Source: Acidobacteria bacterium Ga0077553
GTDB taxonomy: Bacteria > Acidobacteriota > Terriglobia > Bryobacterales > Bryobacteraceae
Length of the DNA: 60,454 bases
Assembly (NCBI GenBank): GCA_001464575.1
Contig: LNFE01000276.1
Span: 1 to 60,454, forward strand
Direction of reading: 5' to 3'
The notes below the pieces were generated by a model, which was not told where the DNA came from, did not search any database, and saw nothing but the letters and a program-made list of their open reading frames with translations. How positions within the stretch are numbered: position 1 is the first letter of the stretch; each line of letters opens with the position of its first letter. Of this stretch, positions 1-8,717 are shown piece after piece. The position numbers and the translations under genes are program-made.

Positions 1-184
1 GCCAGATCATGTCGCCGCCGTCGCGCTTCTGCATCCCGGCGATGATCTTCATCATCGTAGACTTACCGGCGCCGTTTTCCCCCATCAACAGATGCACTTC
101 GCCAGCGCGGATTTCGAGATCCCCTTGCCGGAGCGCGGTGACTCCGCCGAAGCGTTTCTCGACGCCCTTCATTTGCAGCAACAT
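1..184 (-). CDS. Sugar-type ABC transporter ATP-binding protein, N-terminal fragment
   Basis: Only the first 61 residues are in the window; the gene runs off the left edge. The protein starts with [15 protein letters not shown] and reaches a perfect Walker [10 protein letters not shown], at about residues 44-52. The spacing and the wording [21 protein letters not shown] are typical of the RbsA/MglA/XylG family, in which one polypeptide carries two ATPase domains and powers monosaccharide import. The start ATG at 184 lies only 20 bp from the divergent SRPBCC gene. The substrate cannot be told from this fragment, and a simple single-domain ABC ATPase is not excluded. Confidence 0.85.
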   Translation of the reverse strand, partial: MLLQMKGVEKRFGGVTALRQGDLEIRAGEVHLLMGENGAGKSTMMKIIAGMQKRDGGDMIW

Positions 185-196
185 AACGAATTCACC

Positions 197-206
197 AGTT
201 TACAAT
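197..206. promoter_or_regulatory. Candidate shared -10 element between divergent genes
   Basis: The 10 bases AGTTTACAAT read as TACAAT (201-206) on the plus strand and TAAACT (202-197) on the minus strand. The minus-strand box lies 12 nt before the ABC ATPase start. The plus-strand box overlaps the annotated ATG of the SRPBCC gene and lies 10 nt before a second in-frame ATG at 217. No convincing -35 is visible. Confidence 0.35.
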
Positions 207-648
207 GCGTTTTGAAATGATCACGAAAATTGCGGCCCCAGCGGAGAAAGTTTTCGCGTTTCACGAGCGCAGCGACATCTTTTCCCTCCTTACGCCGCCC
301 TGGCAGAAGGTAAAACTCCTCAGCCGGCAAGGTGGCCTGGAAACGGGAGCCCGGGTCGTCTTCCAGGCCTTTTTAGGCCCTTTCCCCATCACTTGGGTCG
401 CGGTCCACACGGACTACGAGAAGAATCGCCTCTTTGTCGACGAGCAGGAAAGCGGGCCGTTTGCGTATTGGAAACACCGGCACGAGTTCCTGCCCGAAGG
501 ATCAGCCTCCGTCCTGGCGGACCGCATCGAGTTCCATCTGAAGGGCGGGCTGTTAGCCGATGTGTTCCTCGGCTGGGCCGCCAAACTGCAGCTGTACTTC
601 ATGTTCCGCCACCGTCACGCGGTCACCAAACGGATCTGCGAGGCCTAG
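205..648 (+). CDS. SRPBCC (START/Bet v1-like) family protein
   Basis: A 147-residue soluble protein. The N-terminal pattern APAEKVFAFHERSD, followed by LTPPW, matches bacterial SRPBCC proteins, which form a helix-grip fold with a hydrophobic ligand cavity. Members act as polyketide cyclases, lipid or hydrophobe carriers, or proteins of unknown role; nothing here fixes the ligand. No signal peptide or transmembrane segment is seen. The start at 205 is supported by the family-like MRFE strand, but a promoter-like TACAAT overlaps this ATG, so ATG 217 is an alternative. Its TAG stop interlocks with the stop of dnaB on the other strand (CTAG at 645-648). Confidence 0.8.
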   Translation: MRFEMITKIAAPAEKVFAFHERSDIFSLLTPPWQKVKLLSRQGGLETGARVVFQAFLGPFPITWVAVHTDYEKNRLFVDEQESGPFAYWKHRHEFLPEGSASVLADRIEFHLKGGLLADVFLGWAAKLQLYFMFRHRHAVTKRICEA

Positions 649-2021
649 TTAGGCGGTCCGTCGTCGCGCTGAATGTCTTCCATGTAGTTCTCGAACTTTG
701 TGTACTCATGCAGGAAAGTGAGCTTCACGATCCCCGTGGGGCCATTGCGCTGTTTGGCCAAGATCAGCTCAGCCAAACCATGCAGCGAGGCATCGAACCG
801 CTTGTAGTACTCCTCGCGGAAGACAAATGCCACCATGTCGGCGTCCTGCTCAATCGAGCCCGATTCGCGCAGGTCGCTCAGCACCGGCCGATGATCGCCC
901 GGCCGGGTTTCACTCGCACGGCTCAGCTGCGAGAGAACCAGAAACGGACATTCCAGCTCTTTCGAGAGCAGCTTCAACCCGCGGGAGAGCGCGCTGACCT
1001 CCTGGTTCCGATTCTCGACGCGCCCCTTACTCGTCATCAGTTGCAGGTAGTCGACGACGACCAGACCTAGGTCCGCCTGCGACTTCAGCCGCCGGAGTTC
1101 GGCGTGGATCTCCATCAGCCCAACCGTCGAACTGTCGTTGATGAAGATCGGCGCCTTCACGATTTCGACCAGGGCCTTCTGCAGCCGCCGGCGCTCTTCG
1201 CTATCGAGAAACCCTTCGCGGAATTTCGTCTGCGAAACGCGGGCCTGCGCGCAAACCATACGCTGCAGCAGCGACTCGTTCGACATTTCGAGCGAGAAGA
1301 TCGCGACGGCCCGCGGGTTGGCCGGATTCATCGCCACGTACTGCGCCACGTTCAACGCCAGCGCCGTCTTGCCCATCGCCGGGCGGGCCGCCAGGATGAT
1401 CAGTTCCCCCGGCCGGAATCCGCCGGTCATTTCGTCCAGTTTCACAAGCCCGGTCGAGGTCCCGCGAATCCGCTTCGTCGGATCGAGAAACGCGTTAACG
1501 CCGCCTTCGGCCTTGCTCAGAATTTCCCGCGTATGCAGCAGCTTGTTGGCGACATGCGATTCGCCCAGTTGCAGCAGATCCGTCTCGGCGCTGGCCAGGA
1601 TCTCGTCGGCGCTCTCCTGCCCGCTCACTGCGCGGTCGATCAACGCCTGGCTCGTCAGGATCAACCGCCGGCGCAGCGAGTGTTCCCGGACGATGGTGGC
1701 GTAGCGCTCCAGATCGTACAGCTTCGGCATCCCGTCGTCGAGCGAGATGAGGTAACTCAAGCCGCCGACGGATTCCAATTCGCCATGACGCATCAACTCG
1801 TTGGCCAGCGTCACGCGGTCGATGTGGCTGTTGGCTTCCGACAGCTCAATCATCCGCGTGAAGATCAACTGATGCGACTGAACCGAGAAGTCAGTGGGCT
1901 GGATGAGGCTCGCCACGTTCAGGAACGCGGAGGGGTCCACCAGGATTGCGCCGAGCAGGTAGCGTTCGATATCCAAATTGGCCGGTAGGCCTTTCTGGAG
2001 TACGAGGTCATTTGCAGCCAT
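645..2021 (-). CDS. dnaB: Replicative DNA helicase DnaB
   Basis: A 458-residue hexameric replicative helicase that unwinds DNA ahead of the fork and contacts primase. The N-terminal domain (about 15-120, IERYLLGAILVDPSAF) is followed by a RecA-like C-terminal domain with Walker A ARPAMGKT near residue 212, the FSLEMS segment, Walker B VVVDYLQLM near 322 and the downstream LSQLSRASE motif. Length is normal for DnaB and no intein is present. I place the start at the ATG at 2021 (MAANDLVL), because TACTTT lies exactly 6 nt upstream; a TTG at 2027 would add two residues but falls inside the promoter. The stop interlocks with that of the convergent SRPBCC gene. Confidence 0.97.
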   Translation of the reverse strand: MAANDLVLQKGLPANLDIERYLLGAILVDPSAFLNVASLIQPTDFSVQSHQLIFTRMIELSEANSHIDRVTLANELMRHGELESVGGLSYLISLDDGMPKLYDLERYATIVREHSLRRRLILTSQALIDRAVSGQESADEILASAETDLLQLGESHVANKLLHTREILSKAEGGVNAFLDPTKRIRGTSTGLVKLDEMTGGFRPGELIILAARPAMGKTALALNVAQYVAMNPANPRAVAIFSLEMSNESLLQRMVCAQARVSQTKFREGFLDSEERRRLQKALVEIVKAPIFINDSSTVGLMEIHAELRRLKSQADLGLVVVDYLQLMTSKGRVENRNQEVSALSRGLKLLSKELECPFLVLSQLSRASETRPGDHRPVLSDLRESGSIEQDADMVAFVFREEYYKRFDASLHGLAELILAKQRNGPTGIVKLTFLHEYTKFENYMEDIQRDDGPPN

Positions 2022-2027
2022 AGACAA

Positions 2028-2033
2028 AAAGTA
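2028..2033 (-). promoter_or_regulatory. dnaB -10 box, leaderless arrangement
   Basis: On the minus strand TACTTT is followed by 6 nt and the dnaB ATG, so transcription would begin at or next to the start codon. The same bases belong to the T-rich tail of the hairpin at 2033-2065. No Shine-Dalgarno sequence is present. Confidence 0.5.
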
Positions 2034-2065
2034 GCGGACTCCGGCCCCGTGCGCAAAAGTCCGCT
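2033..2065 (-). terminator. Rho-independent terminator of the RND-TolC operon
   Basis: Read on the minus strand, downstream of the RND-TolC stop codon, arms AGCGGACT (2065-2058) and AGTCCGCT (2040-2033) form an 8-bp perfect stem with a 17-nt loop, followed by ACTTTTTG. Stem, position after a stop codon and T-tract fit an intrinsic terminator, although the loop is long. Confidence 0.55.
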
Positions 2066-2089
2066 GTCCTCAGGTTTTCCACAGAATGG

Positions 2090-5000
2090 CTACTTTAGCT
2101 TGATGTCCATGGTTTCGAGCGTCTCGCCGCGAGCCTGTTCGAGCCGGGCGGCGGACTTGTTGTACTCCAGGTGAGCCACCACGGCGCGGCGGCGCGATTC
2201 AAGCAGTTCGTTCTGCCGCTGCAACACGAAAAAGTTGGTGGACTCGCCGGTCTGAAACAGGCGTACCTCGCTGTTCAGTTTCTCCTCGGCCGCCTTCGCC
2301 GAGGCCTCCGCCGCGGCGATCCGCTGCCGCGAAGCGACCAGCCCCTGCAGCGCGTTCCGCACTTGGGCGTCGATGGCCTGCTCGAGGCGGGTCCGTTCAA
2401 GCCCCAGTCGCTTCTCCGCAATTGCCGTCTGCGCCAGTGCCGCCTCCGCCGTCCGATTGCGGAGGTTGAGTTCGAATTGCATCCCCACCTGCACCGTCGG
2501 GAACCGTCCCGTGAATACGTTGGCGAGCGCGGAACCGTAGCCCCCAATCAGAAACGGCGGCAACGCTCCCTGCACGGGTGGCAGCACCGGGGGCAGGCCC
2601 ACCAAGCCGCTCAACTGGTTCAAGCGGTTGTAGATGCCCGTATTCTGCCCTTCAAAGGGGTTCGGCGCCGTGCTCAGGGCGCCCGCCAATCCGCTGTTGG
2701 CGTAGCCGGCCACAAAGTTCACTTGCGGCTTCAACTGGTCGCGGTTCAACTCCTGCTCAATGTCGTTGACGGACTTCCGCTGGCCCAGCAGCCGGATCTC
2801 GGGGCGTTTGGTGATCGCCACCTGAACGGCGGACCCCAACTCCTCCGCCTCCGGCTTGGCGACAGTTTCTGAATCCGTCGGAATTACCTCATCGCTCCAA
2901 ACCGCGTTCGTACGCCCATTGGCGACCAACAGCTTCAGGTTGTTCTCGGCCGCGGTGAGAATATCCTGCGCGGCGTAGTAGGAATCCCGCCGGCGTTCAA
3001 ACTCCGAGCGCGCGAGCGAAATCTCGACCGGCGCCAGCGAGCCGGCCGAAATCTGACGTTCGGTGCGCGAAAGCTGCTCCTGGCCCAGTTTCACGCCGTC
3101 TTCGGCCACCTGCACCGCCTGCCGGGCCGCCACCAGGTCCCAGTAAGCCTGCTCCACGCGGGCCACCACGTCGATCACCCGCAGTTCAAAATCGGTCTCC
3201 GAGATGCCTACCTGCTTGCTGCGAATCTTGATCTGCGCGCGCTCGCGGTCGATCACCCGGTTCCGGAACAGCGGCTGCGTGAAGGTGAACAGCAGCCGCG
3301 AGTTGAGGTACGGATTCAGATTCACGAACGGATTGTTCGTCTCGGTCCGGGTGTTGTCAAAGCTTACGCCCAGGCTCATGCCCTGCCAAGGCGCGCGGGA
3401 GCGGATGCCGACGTTATTGTTGATGAACCGCTCCTCCAACTTGCCCGTCGCGGCCTGCAGGACCGAGGCAGCCGGGGTATCCCGGCGTTCGTAGCTCGGA
3501 TTGTAGGAAAGGACAGGATCGAACACGCCCTTCGCCGCGTTCAGCAGTTGCTGGGCGTTGGCGATGTTCGTGCGCTCAATCTCAATTTCCAGGTTGTTCT
3601 GCAGGGCGGCCTCCACGGCTTCCTTCAGGGTCAGCTTCCGCGTGGTCACGCTGACGCCAACGCGCTGCTTGTTCAGTTCGTCGGCGCCGTGGGCCATCGG
3701 CATCAACACCGCGGCCAGCGCCAGCAAGGCGGCCGTCTGTCCCGCCGTCCGCCGCCAGCGAAACAGGTTGGTGAACCGGCGGAACCAGTGGGCGTTGGCG
3801 AAGTCATCGAACAGGCTGTAGGAAACCGGCGTCACCAGCAGAGTCAGCAGCAGACAAAGCGTCTGGCCGCCGATGACGACAATCGCGACCGTCCGGCGCG
3901 TGCCGGCGCCCGCGCCTTGGCCCAGCGCCAGCGGCAACATGCCCGCCACCAAAGCCGCCGTGGTCATCAGAATCGGTCGCAGCCGGTCCTCGCAACCTTT
4001 CAAGATCGCTTCGAGACGCGGCATGCCCTCGCGGCGCAGGGCCTTGATGTGGTCCACCTGCAGAATCGAGTTCTTCTTCACAATGCCGAAAAGCACGAGA
4101 ATACCCACCGAGCTATAGATGATCGAGAAGTTTTCCCGCATGATGATCAGCGAAAGCAGCGCGAACGGCATCGATAGCGGCAGACTCAACAGGATCACGA
4201 TCGGGTCGACGAAGCTTTCAAACTGCGCCGCCAAAATCATGTACATGAAGATGATCGAAAGCAGGAACGCAATCACGAAGCTGGCGCCGGCGCGGCCCAA
4301 CTCCTTGCTGCGGCCAATGGTGCCGGTGCGGAAGCCCGGGGGCATGTTCAGCTCCTTCACCGTGTTATCGGCCACGGCCAGCACCTCGGAAAGCGACTGC
4401 CCACCGACGACGCTCGCACTGATCAGGATCTGCCGCTGGCGGTTCCGCCGGTCGATCCCGATGGGGCCGGTGTCCTCGCTCAGCGTAGCGACGCTCGAAA
4501 GCGCCACGTTACCCAGCGAGCTCGACGGCACATAGAGCCGGCTCATGGCGTCGGGCGAGTTACGGAACTCCTTGGTCACCCGCAGCCCAACGTCGTACCG
4601 GTCGTCGCCTTCGCGATACGTCGTCACCTGCTCGTCTCCTGCCACCAGCGTGCGCAGCGCCGTGGCGATCGATGCCACGTTGACGTTCAGGTCGGCGGCC
4701 TTGTCCCGGTTCACCAGCACCCGCACCTCCGGCTTGCCGGATTCGTAGGAGCTCTCGAGGTCAGCGACGCCCGGCGTGGCGGCCAGTTTGGCCACCAACT
4801 TCTTGGCGTAGACGTCCAGTTGCGCCAGGTCTGGGCCCTGCAGGAAGTACTGGAAGTCGCGGTTCGGACCAGCCCCTTGGATCACGGCGGGGAGCTGGAC
4901 AGCGATAATCAGGTCCTTATACTTCTGCAGGGTTTCCCGCGCCATCGCCATCACTTGAAACTGGTCTTCCTTCCGGTCCACCGGCTGTACCAACGCCACC

Positions 5001-6835
5001 AGAATGGTGCCGCGGTCCACCTGCTGCCGGGGGTCGCTGCCAATCTGCGTTAGCAAATTTTTCACGCCGGGCAACTTGCGGAGGTCGGCCTCCACATCGC
5101 GCATCAGCTTGTCGGTGCCTTCCAGCGAAGAGCCGGCGGGCATCCGGACGGTGACCTCGAACTCGGATTGGTCGTCCTGCGGCAGGAAGTCCACCCCCAG
5201 GAATCTGAACAAAAACCCAGTCGAAAGCACGGTGGCGATCGAGATCGTCACGATCACCCAACGGTGCCGCATGGACCAGCGGAGCATCGCTTGGTAGGGC
5301 ACATCGACCAGCTTAAAGATCAGCGTCTGCTTCGTCGCGTTCGCATCGTGCCCGGGTGACAGCTTCAGGAAGCGGGAGCAGAGCATCGGCGTCAGCGTGA
5401 AGCTGACTACCAGCGAAACCATGATGGCGAAGGCGGCCGTAAAGCCAAAGCTCGACATGAAGCGGCCCACGATGCCGCTCATAAAGGCGACCGGCAGAAA
5501 GACGACGGCCAGCGAGAGTGTGGTGGCCAAAACGGCCAGGCCAATGTCGCGGGTGCCCTCAATGGCGGCTTCAATCGGGGTCATCTTCTTCTCTTCAAGG
5601 AAGCGGAAGATGTTTTCGAGCACCACGATCGCGTCGTCAATCACGATGCCGACCATAAGAGTCAGCGCCAGCATCGTGATCTGGTTGAGCGTGAAGCCCA
5701 TCAGGTTCATCAGGGTGTAGGTCGAAATGATTGAGGTGGGGATGGCGATGGCGGCTATGAACGTCGACCGCCAACTGCGCATGAACAGCAGCACGACGAC
5801 ACCCGCTAGAATGCCGCCGAGAATCAGATGCTCCTGCACGGCATGGAACGATTCCACGATGAAGAAGGACTGGTCGCCGATGTAGGCGATCTGGAAGTCA
5901 GGCGGCAGCGAAGGACGGATTTCGTCAATGCGCTCCTTCACCTTTTCGATCACCGAGAGGGTGTTGGTGCCCGCCTGCTTCCGGATCTGCAGTACGACCG
6001 CTTCGCGGCCATCGAGACGCGCCAGCGTCCGTTGCTCCTTGAAGCCGTCTTCAACGTTGCCGATGTCTTGCAGCCGGATCGGCCCGCCGGGCGTATTGGC
6101 TACGATCAGGCTCGAAAAATCGCTCGGGCGCATGATGCGGCCCAGCGTGCGGACGCTCAGTTCGCGGTTGCCTTGATCCAGACGGCCCCCCGGAATCTCG
6201 GCGTTCTGTGCGCCAATCGAAGCGCGAATCTGGTCGATATTCAGGTTGTAGGAGTAAAGCTTCTGGCCGTCGAGCCAGATCTGGATCGCGCGCTCGCGGT
6301 CGCCGATAAACCGCACTTGGCCGACGCCGTCGAGCGACTCGATGCTCTTCTTGATGAGGTCATCGACCAGCTTGGTCGTCTCCCGCAGGTCGCGATTGGC
6401 CGAAATGACGACGTTAATTACCGGAGAGGCATCCGTCGAAACCTTCTCGACCACGGGCGGATCGGCGTCGCGCGGCAATTGGCCGAGCACCGTGGAGATC
6501 TTATCCCGAACCTCCTGCGCGGCAACTTCAGCATCCTTTTCGAGAGTGAACTGAATGGTGACGCGCGACAGGCCCTCCGACGAGTTCGAGAAGAGTTCGT
6601 CGATGCCGGAAACCGTGTTGACCGCTTCCTCAATGCGCTTCGAGAGCTGCGTCTCCACCTCTTCCGGTGAAGCGCCGCGGAGCGTCGTCGTGATGGACAC
6701 GATGGGAAACTCGATCTTCGGGAACAGGTCGACGCCTAACTTCCGATAGCCGTCGAGGCCGAGCACGACGAGCATCAGAATGAGCATCGTCGCGAATACC
6801 GGGCGTTTGATGCAGATTTCTGCCAGGGTCTGCAT
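2090..6835 (-). CDS. RND efflux pump fused to a TolC-type outer-membrane channel
   Basis: A single 1581-codon frame with two domains. Residues 1 to about 1012 are a complete hydrophobe/amphiphile (AcrB/MexB-like) RND permease: start MQTLAEICIKRPVFATMLIL, TM4 motif GIVIDDAIVVLENI with the proton-relay aspartates, and FGIVKKNSILQ in TM10 with the conserved lysine. A basic linker (about 1013-1029) leads to a hydrophobic stretch (about 1034-1048) ending MAHG-ADEL, which looks like an internal signal peptide with a cleavage site after Gly1050. Residues 1051-1581 are a TolC/OEP outer-membrane factor beginning with LTLKEAVEAALQNNLEIE. Known pumps encode these parts separately. The gene lies 3 bp after the adaptor lipoprotein, so one operon supplies the whole tripartite system. 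The substrate is unknown. Confidence 0.93.
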   Translation of the reverse strand: MQTLAEICIKRPVFATMLILMLVVLGLDGYRKLGVDLFPKIEFPIVSITTTLRGASPEEVETQLSKRIEEAVNTVSGIDELFSNSSEGLSRVTIQFTLEKDAEVAAQEVRDKISTVLGQLPRDADPPVVEKVSTDASPVINVVISANRDLRETTKLVDDLIKKSIESLDGVGQVRFIGDRERAIQIWLDGQKLYSYNLNIDQIRASIGAQNAEIPGGRLDQGNRELSVRTLGRIMRPSDFSSLIVANTPGGPIRLQDIGNVEDGFKEQRTLARLDGREAVVLQIRKQAGTNTLSVIEKVKERIDEIRPSLPPDFQIAYIGDQSFFIVESFHAVQEHLILGGILAGVVVLLFMRSWRSTFIAAIAIPTSIISTYTLMNLMGFTLNQITMLALTLMVGIVIDDAIVVLENIFRFLEEKKMTPIEAAIEGTRDIGLAVLATTLSLAVVFLPVAFMSGIVGRFMSSFGFTAAFAIMVSLVVSFTLTPMLCSRFLKLSPGHDANATKQTLIFKLVDVPYQAMLRWSMRHRWVIVTISIATVLSTGFLFRFLGVDFLPQDDQSEFEVTVRMPAGSSLEGTDKLMRDVEADLRKLPGVKNLLTQIGSDPRQQVDRGTILVALVQPVDRKEDQFQVMAMARETLQKYKDLIIAVQLPAVIQGAGPNRDFQYFLQGPDLAQLDVYAKKLVAKLAATPGVADLESSYESGKPEVRVLVNRDKAADLNVNVASIATALRTLVAGDEQVTTYREGDDRYDVGLRVTKEFRNSPDAMSRLYVPSSSLGNVALSSVATLSEDTGPIGIDRRNRQRQILISASVVGGQSLSEVLAVADNTVKELNMPPGFRTGTIGRSKELGRAGASFVIAFLLSIIFMYMILAAQFESFVDPIVILLSLPLSMPFALLSLIIMRENFSIIYSSVGILVLFGIVKKNSILQVDHIKALRREGMPRLEAILKGCEDRLRPILMTTAALVAGMLPLALGQGAGAGTRRTVAIVVIGGQTLCLLLTLLVTPVSYSLFDDFANAHWFRRFTNLFRWRRTAGQTAALLALAAVLMPMAHGADELNKQRVGVSVTTRKLTLKEAVEAALQNNLEIEIERTNIANAQQLLNAAKGVFDPVLSYNPSYERRDTPAASVLQAATGKLEERFINNNVGIRSRAPWQGMSLGVSFDNTRTETNNPFVNLNPYLNSRLLFTFTQPLFRNRVIDRERAQIKIRSKQVGISETDFELRVIDVVARVEQAYWDLVAARQAVQVAEDGVKLGQEQLSRTERQISAGSLAPVEISLARSEFERRRDSYYAAQDILTAAENNLKLLVANGRTNAVWSDEVIPTDSETVAKPEAEELGSAVQVAITKRPEIRLLGQRKSVNDIEQELNRDQLKPQVNFVAGYANSGLAGALSTAPNPFEGQNTGIYNRLNQLSGLVGLPPVLPPVQGALPPFLIGGYGSALANVFTGRFPTVQVGMQFELNLRNRTAEAALAQTAIAEKRLGLERTRLEQAIDAQVRNALQGLVASRQRIAAAEASAKAAEEKLNSEVRLFQTGESTNFFVLQRQNELLESRRRAVVAHLEYNKSAARLEQARGETLETMDIKLK

Positions 6836-6838
6836 GGG

Positions 6839-8044
6839 TTACAACCTCACCTTGGTTCCGTTGGTCAGGGTGCCGAGCTCAGAGATGGCCACCCGGTCGC
6901 CCGGCTTCACTGCGCCGTTCGGCACCTCCACCCATCCCTCGAGTTCAATGCCCGGCGTGAACGTGACGAGCTTGGCCGTGCCATTCTCAATCACAAAGAG
7001 CTTCGTGAGTCCCGCGACGTTGTAGAGCGCCTGCCGCGGAACAGCGACCATGGCCGCCGCCGCCTGCGTCACCAGCTTTACCTGGACGAACATCCCAGGC
7101 CGCAGGCGGGCGTCGCCCTTCACAAGCCGTGCCTCCGCCGAGAGCGTGCGCGAACGGGCGTCCAGCGACGGGTTCAACTGGCGGACGACGGCGGTAAACT
7201 CGGCCCCGGGCACAGCGTCCGTCGTAAAGGTGAGTTGGGTCCCAATCTTCACGGTGCCGGAAGCGGCCTCCGGAATTTCCGCCCGCAGCCGCAATGGGTT
7301 CGTTTTGACCAGGCGAATCAGCGGCGTGTTGTCCTTCACGAACTGCCCCACCGCCGCCACCTTCTCGCCAACCTCGCCGTCAAAGGGTGCGCGGACGATG
7401 GTATCTCCGCGGCGCTTCTGCACGATCTTCAAGTCAGCCTCGAGGGCCGTGACGTTCATCCACGCCACCCGCATCTCATCGCGGGCAAGTTCGACCGCGG
7501 CCTGCCGGGCGCGATACGCCTTTTCCACTTCCGTAAACCGCTCCTGCGACACGTCGCCCGTCTTCACGAGCTTTGCGGCGCTCTCGTACTTGAACTTGGC
7601 GTCCTCCACCTGAGCGAGCACCTGCCGTAGGGCGGGTGTCGATTCCGGCGGGCTGACGCGCCCCGTGTACGCCGGCAATCCAAGGCGGGCCAGCGCTTGG
7701 TTCAGCGCGCCGCGAGAGCGCTCGATCTGCAGGTCATACTCCGTCGGATCGAGTTCCACCAGCACGGCCCCCTGCCGCACCGGCTGGCCGAAGTCGTAAT
7801 GAATTTTCGCCACACGGCCCTGCACCTCCGCGCTCAGCGTCACGGTGTCATCCGGCAGCAGAGAGCCGGTGGCGGAAATGGAGCGTTCGACGCTCCGCTG
7901 TTCGGCCGAAGCGGTCTTGACGGCGAGCGGAGCGGGCTCCGCCTTGGTGGCCGCATTGACAGCGGCGGCGTTCTCGGCCTGCTTTCCGCAGCCAGCCACG
8001 AGCAAACTAACAGCAATGAGCAACACAGTAACAGAGGGTTTCAT
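6839..8044 (-). CDS. RND efflux periplasmic adaptor (membrane fusion) lipoprotein
   Basis: A 401-residue HlyD/AcrA-family adaptor that bridges the RND pump and the outer-membrane channel. A lipoprotein signal peptide ends in LLVAGC, with acylation expected at Cys19. The barrel-sandwich (lipoyl) half-motifs appear around residues 60-100 (GRVAKIHYDFGQPVRQGAVL) and 215-240 (VRAPFDGEVGEKVAAVGQFV), with a coiled-coil hairpin between them and a beta-barrel region after. It overlaps the upstream tetR by 4 bp (ATGA at 8041-8044) and precedes the RND-TolC gene by 3 bp, so the three are translationally coupled. Confidence 0.93.
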   Translation of the reverse strand: MKPSVTVLLIAVSLLVAGCGKQAENAAAVNAATKAEPAPLAVKTASAEQRSVERSISATGSLLPDDTVTLSAEVQGRVAKIHYDFGQPVRQGAVLVELDPTEYDLQIERSRGALNQALARLGLPAYTGRVSPPESTPALRQVLAQVEDAKFKYESAAKLVKTGDVSQERFTEVEKAYRARQAAVELARDEMRVAWMNVTALEADLKIVQKRRGDTIVRAPFDGEVGEKVAAVGQFVKDNTPLIRLVKTNPLRLRAEIPEAASGTVKIGTQLTFTTDAVPGAEFTAVVRQLNPSLDARSRTLSAEARLVKGDARLRPGMFVQVKLVTQAAAAMVAVPRQALYNVAGLTKLFVIENGTAKLVTFTPGIELEGWVEVPNGAVKPGDRVAISELGTLTNGTKVRL

Positions 8045-8658
8045 TTGAGGATTCCGTTCAGAAAAAGGTCAACGATACCTTCGAGCGTGCGCTTTTTACT
8101 TGCGCGAACCGTGCGAAAGCCAAAATGGAGTTCAAAGAGGCAGTACTGCATGATGGCGCCGACAATCGCCCGGGCGGCGATCGTCGGCTCGATCGAGCGC
8201 AACTGCCCGGCGGCTATCCGCGATTTCAGATACGCGGCAACTTTGGCGAAAACGGGTCCGGAGTTGCGCTCAAAACAGAGGTCGGCGAGTTCGTGCCCTT
8301 CGAGGGCGGCGAACAGAACTTGCCGGATATACTCCGGGTTCGTCGTGTGGAAGTCCGCAATCACGTTGGCGAGCTTCGAGAAATAGACGCGAGGGTCTTC
8401 AATCGACGCCCAGGAATCGAGCAAAGCGTGGGGATCTTCGCCGCCCACTTTCTTCTGCTTCGAGTGGTCAATGATGGCTGAGTAAAGATCTTCCTTAGTC
8501 CGGAAGTGCTCGTAAAGGACCGGTTCGGATACGCCGGCGCTACGGGCCAGCTCCCGGGTGGTCACGCCGCGGAAACCGCGCTCCGCGAACAAGGTGGAGG
8601 CAGCGTCGACGATGACCTGCCGCCGTTCGGCACGATGAAGCTTTGTCTTTACAGCCAT
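8041..8658 (-). CDS. TetR/AcrR family transcriptional regulator
   Basis: A 205-residue regulator. The N-terminal helix-turn-helix spans about residues 12-60 (RRQVIVDAASTLFAERGFRG, then TRELARSAGVSEPVLYEHF). The C-terminal ligand domain is family-typical in length but not assignable to a ligand. It is the first gene of the tetR-adaptor-RND/TolC operon, an arrangement usual for auto-repressed drug-efflux operons, so it probably represses itself and the pump genes until a pump substrate binds. A candidate operator lies directly upstream at 8665-8690. Confidence 0.93.
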   Translation of the reverse strand: MAVKTKLHRAERRQVIVDAASTLFAERGFRGVTTRELARSAGVSEPVLYEHFRTKEDLYSAIIDHSKQKKVGGEDPHALLDSWASIEDPRVYFSKLANVIADFHTTNPEYIRQVLFAALEGHELADLCFERNSGPVFAKVAAYLKSRIAAGQLRSIEPTIAARAIVGAIMQYCLFELHFGFRTVRASKKRTLEGIVDLFLNGILK

Positions 8659-8664
8659 TAGCGT

Positions 8665-8690
8665 TTACTAGGTTAGCAGTTGCTAGGTAA
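8665..8690. promoter_or_regulatory. Candidate TetR operator
   Basis: In the 59-bp gap between tetR and the divergent glycosylphosphotransferase gene, TAGCA-GT-TGCTA (8674-8685) is a perfect inverted repeat, overlapped by two direct copies of CTAGGT (8668-8673 and 8683-8688), 15 bp apart. Symmetry, spacing and position fit a TetR-family site that could affect both divergent genes. This is inferred from sequence only. Confidence 0.45.
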
Positions 8691-8717
8691 CGCGCGCAAA
8701 CTCGCTCTGTTACTCTG

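Noticed and set aside
2070-2082. DnaA-box-like TTTTCCACA near dnaB
   Set aside because: It has a mismatch to TTATNCACA, is single, and there is no box cluster, AT-rich unwinding region or dnaA/dnaN gene to suggest an origin.
3690-3800. Frameshift or sequencing error creating the RND-TolC fusion
   Set aside because: The frame is continuous, the linker reads as a coherent basic region plus hydrophobic core, and no start codon for a separate tolC gene is present. An error cannot be fully excluded without resequencing.
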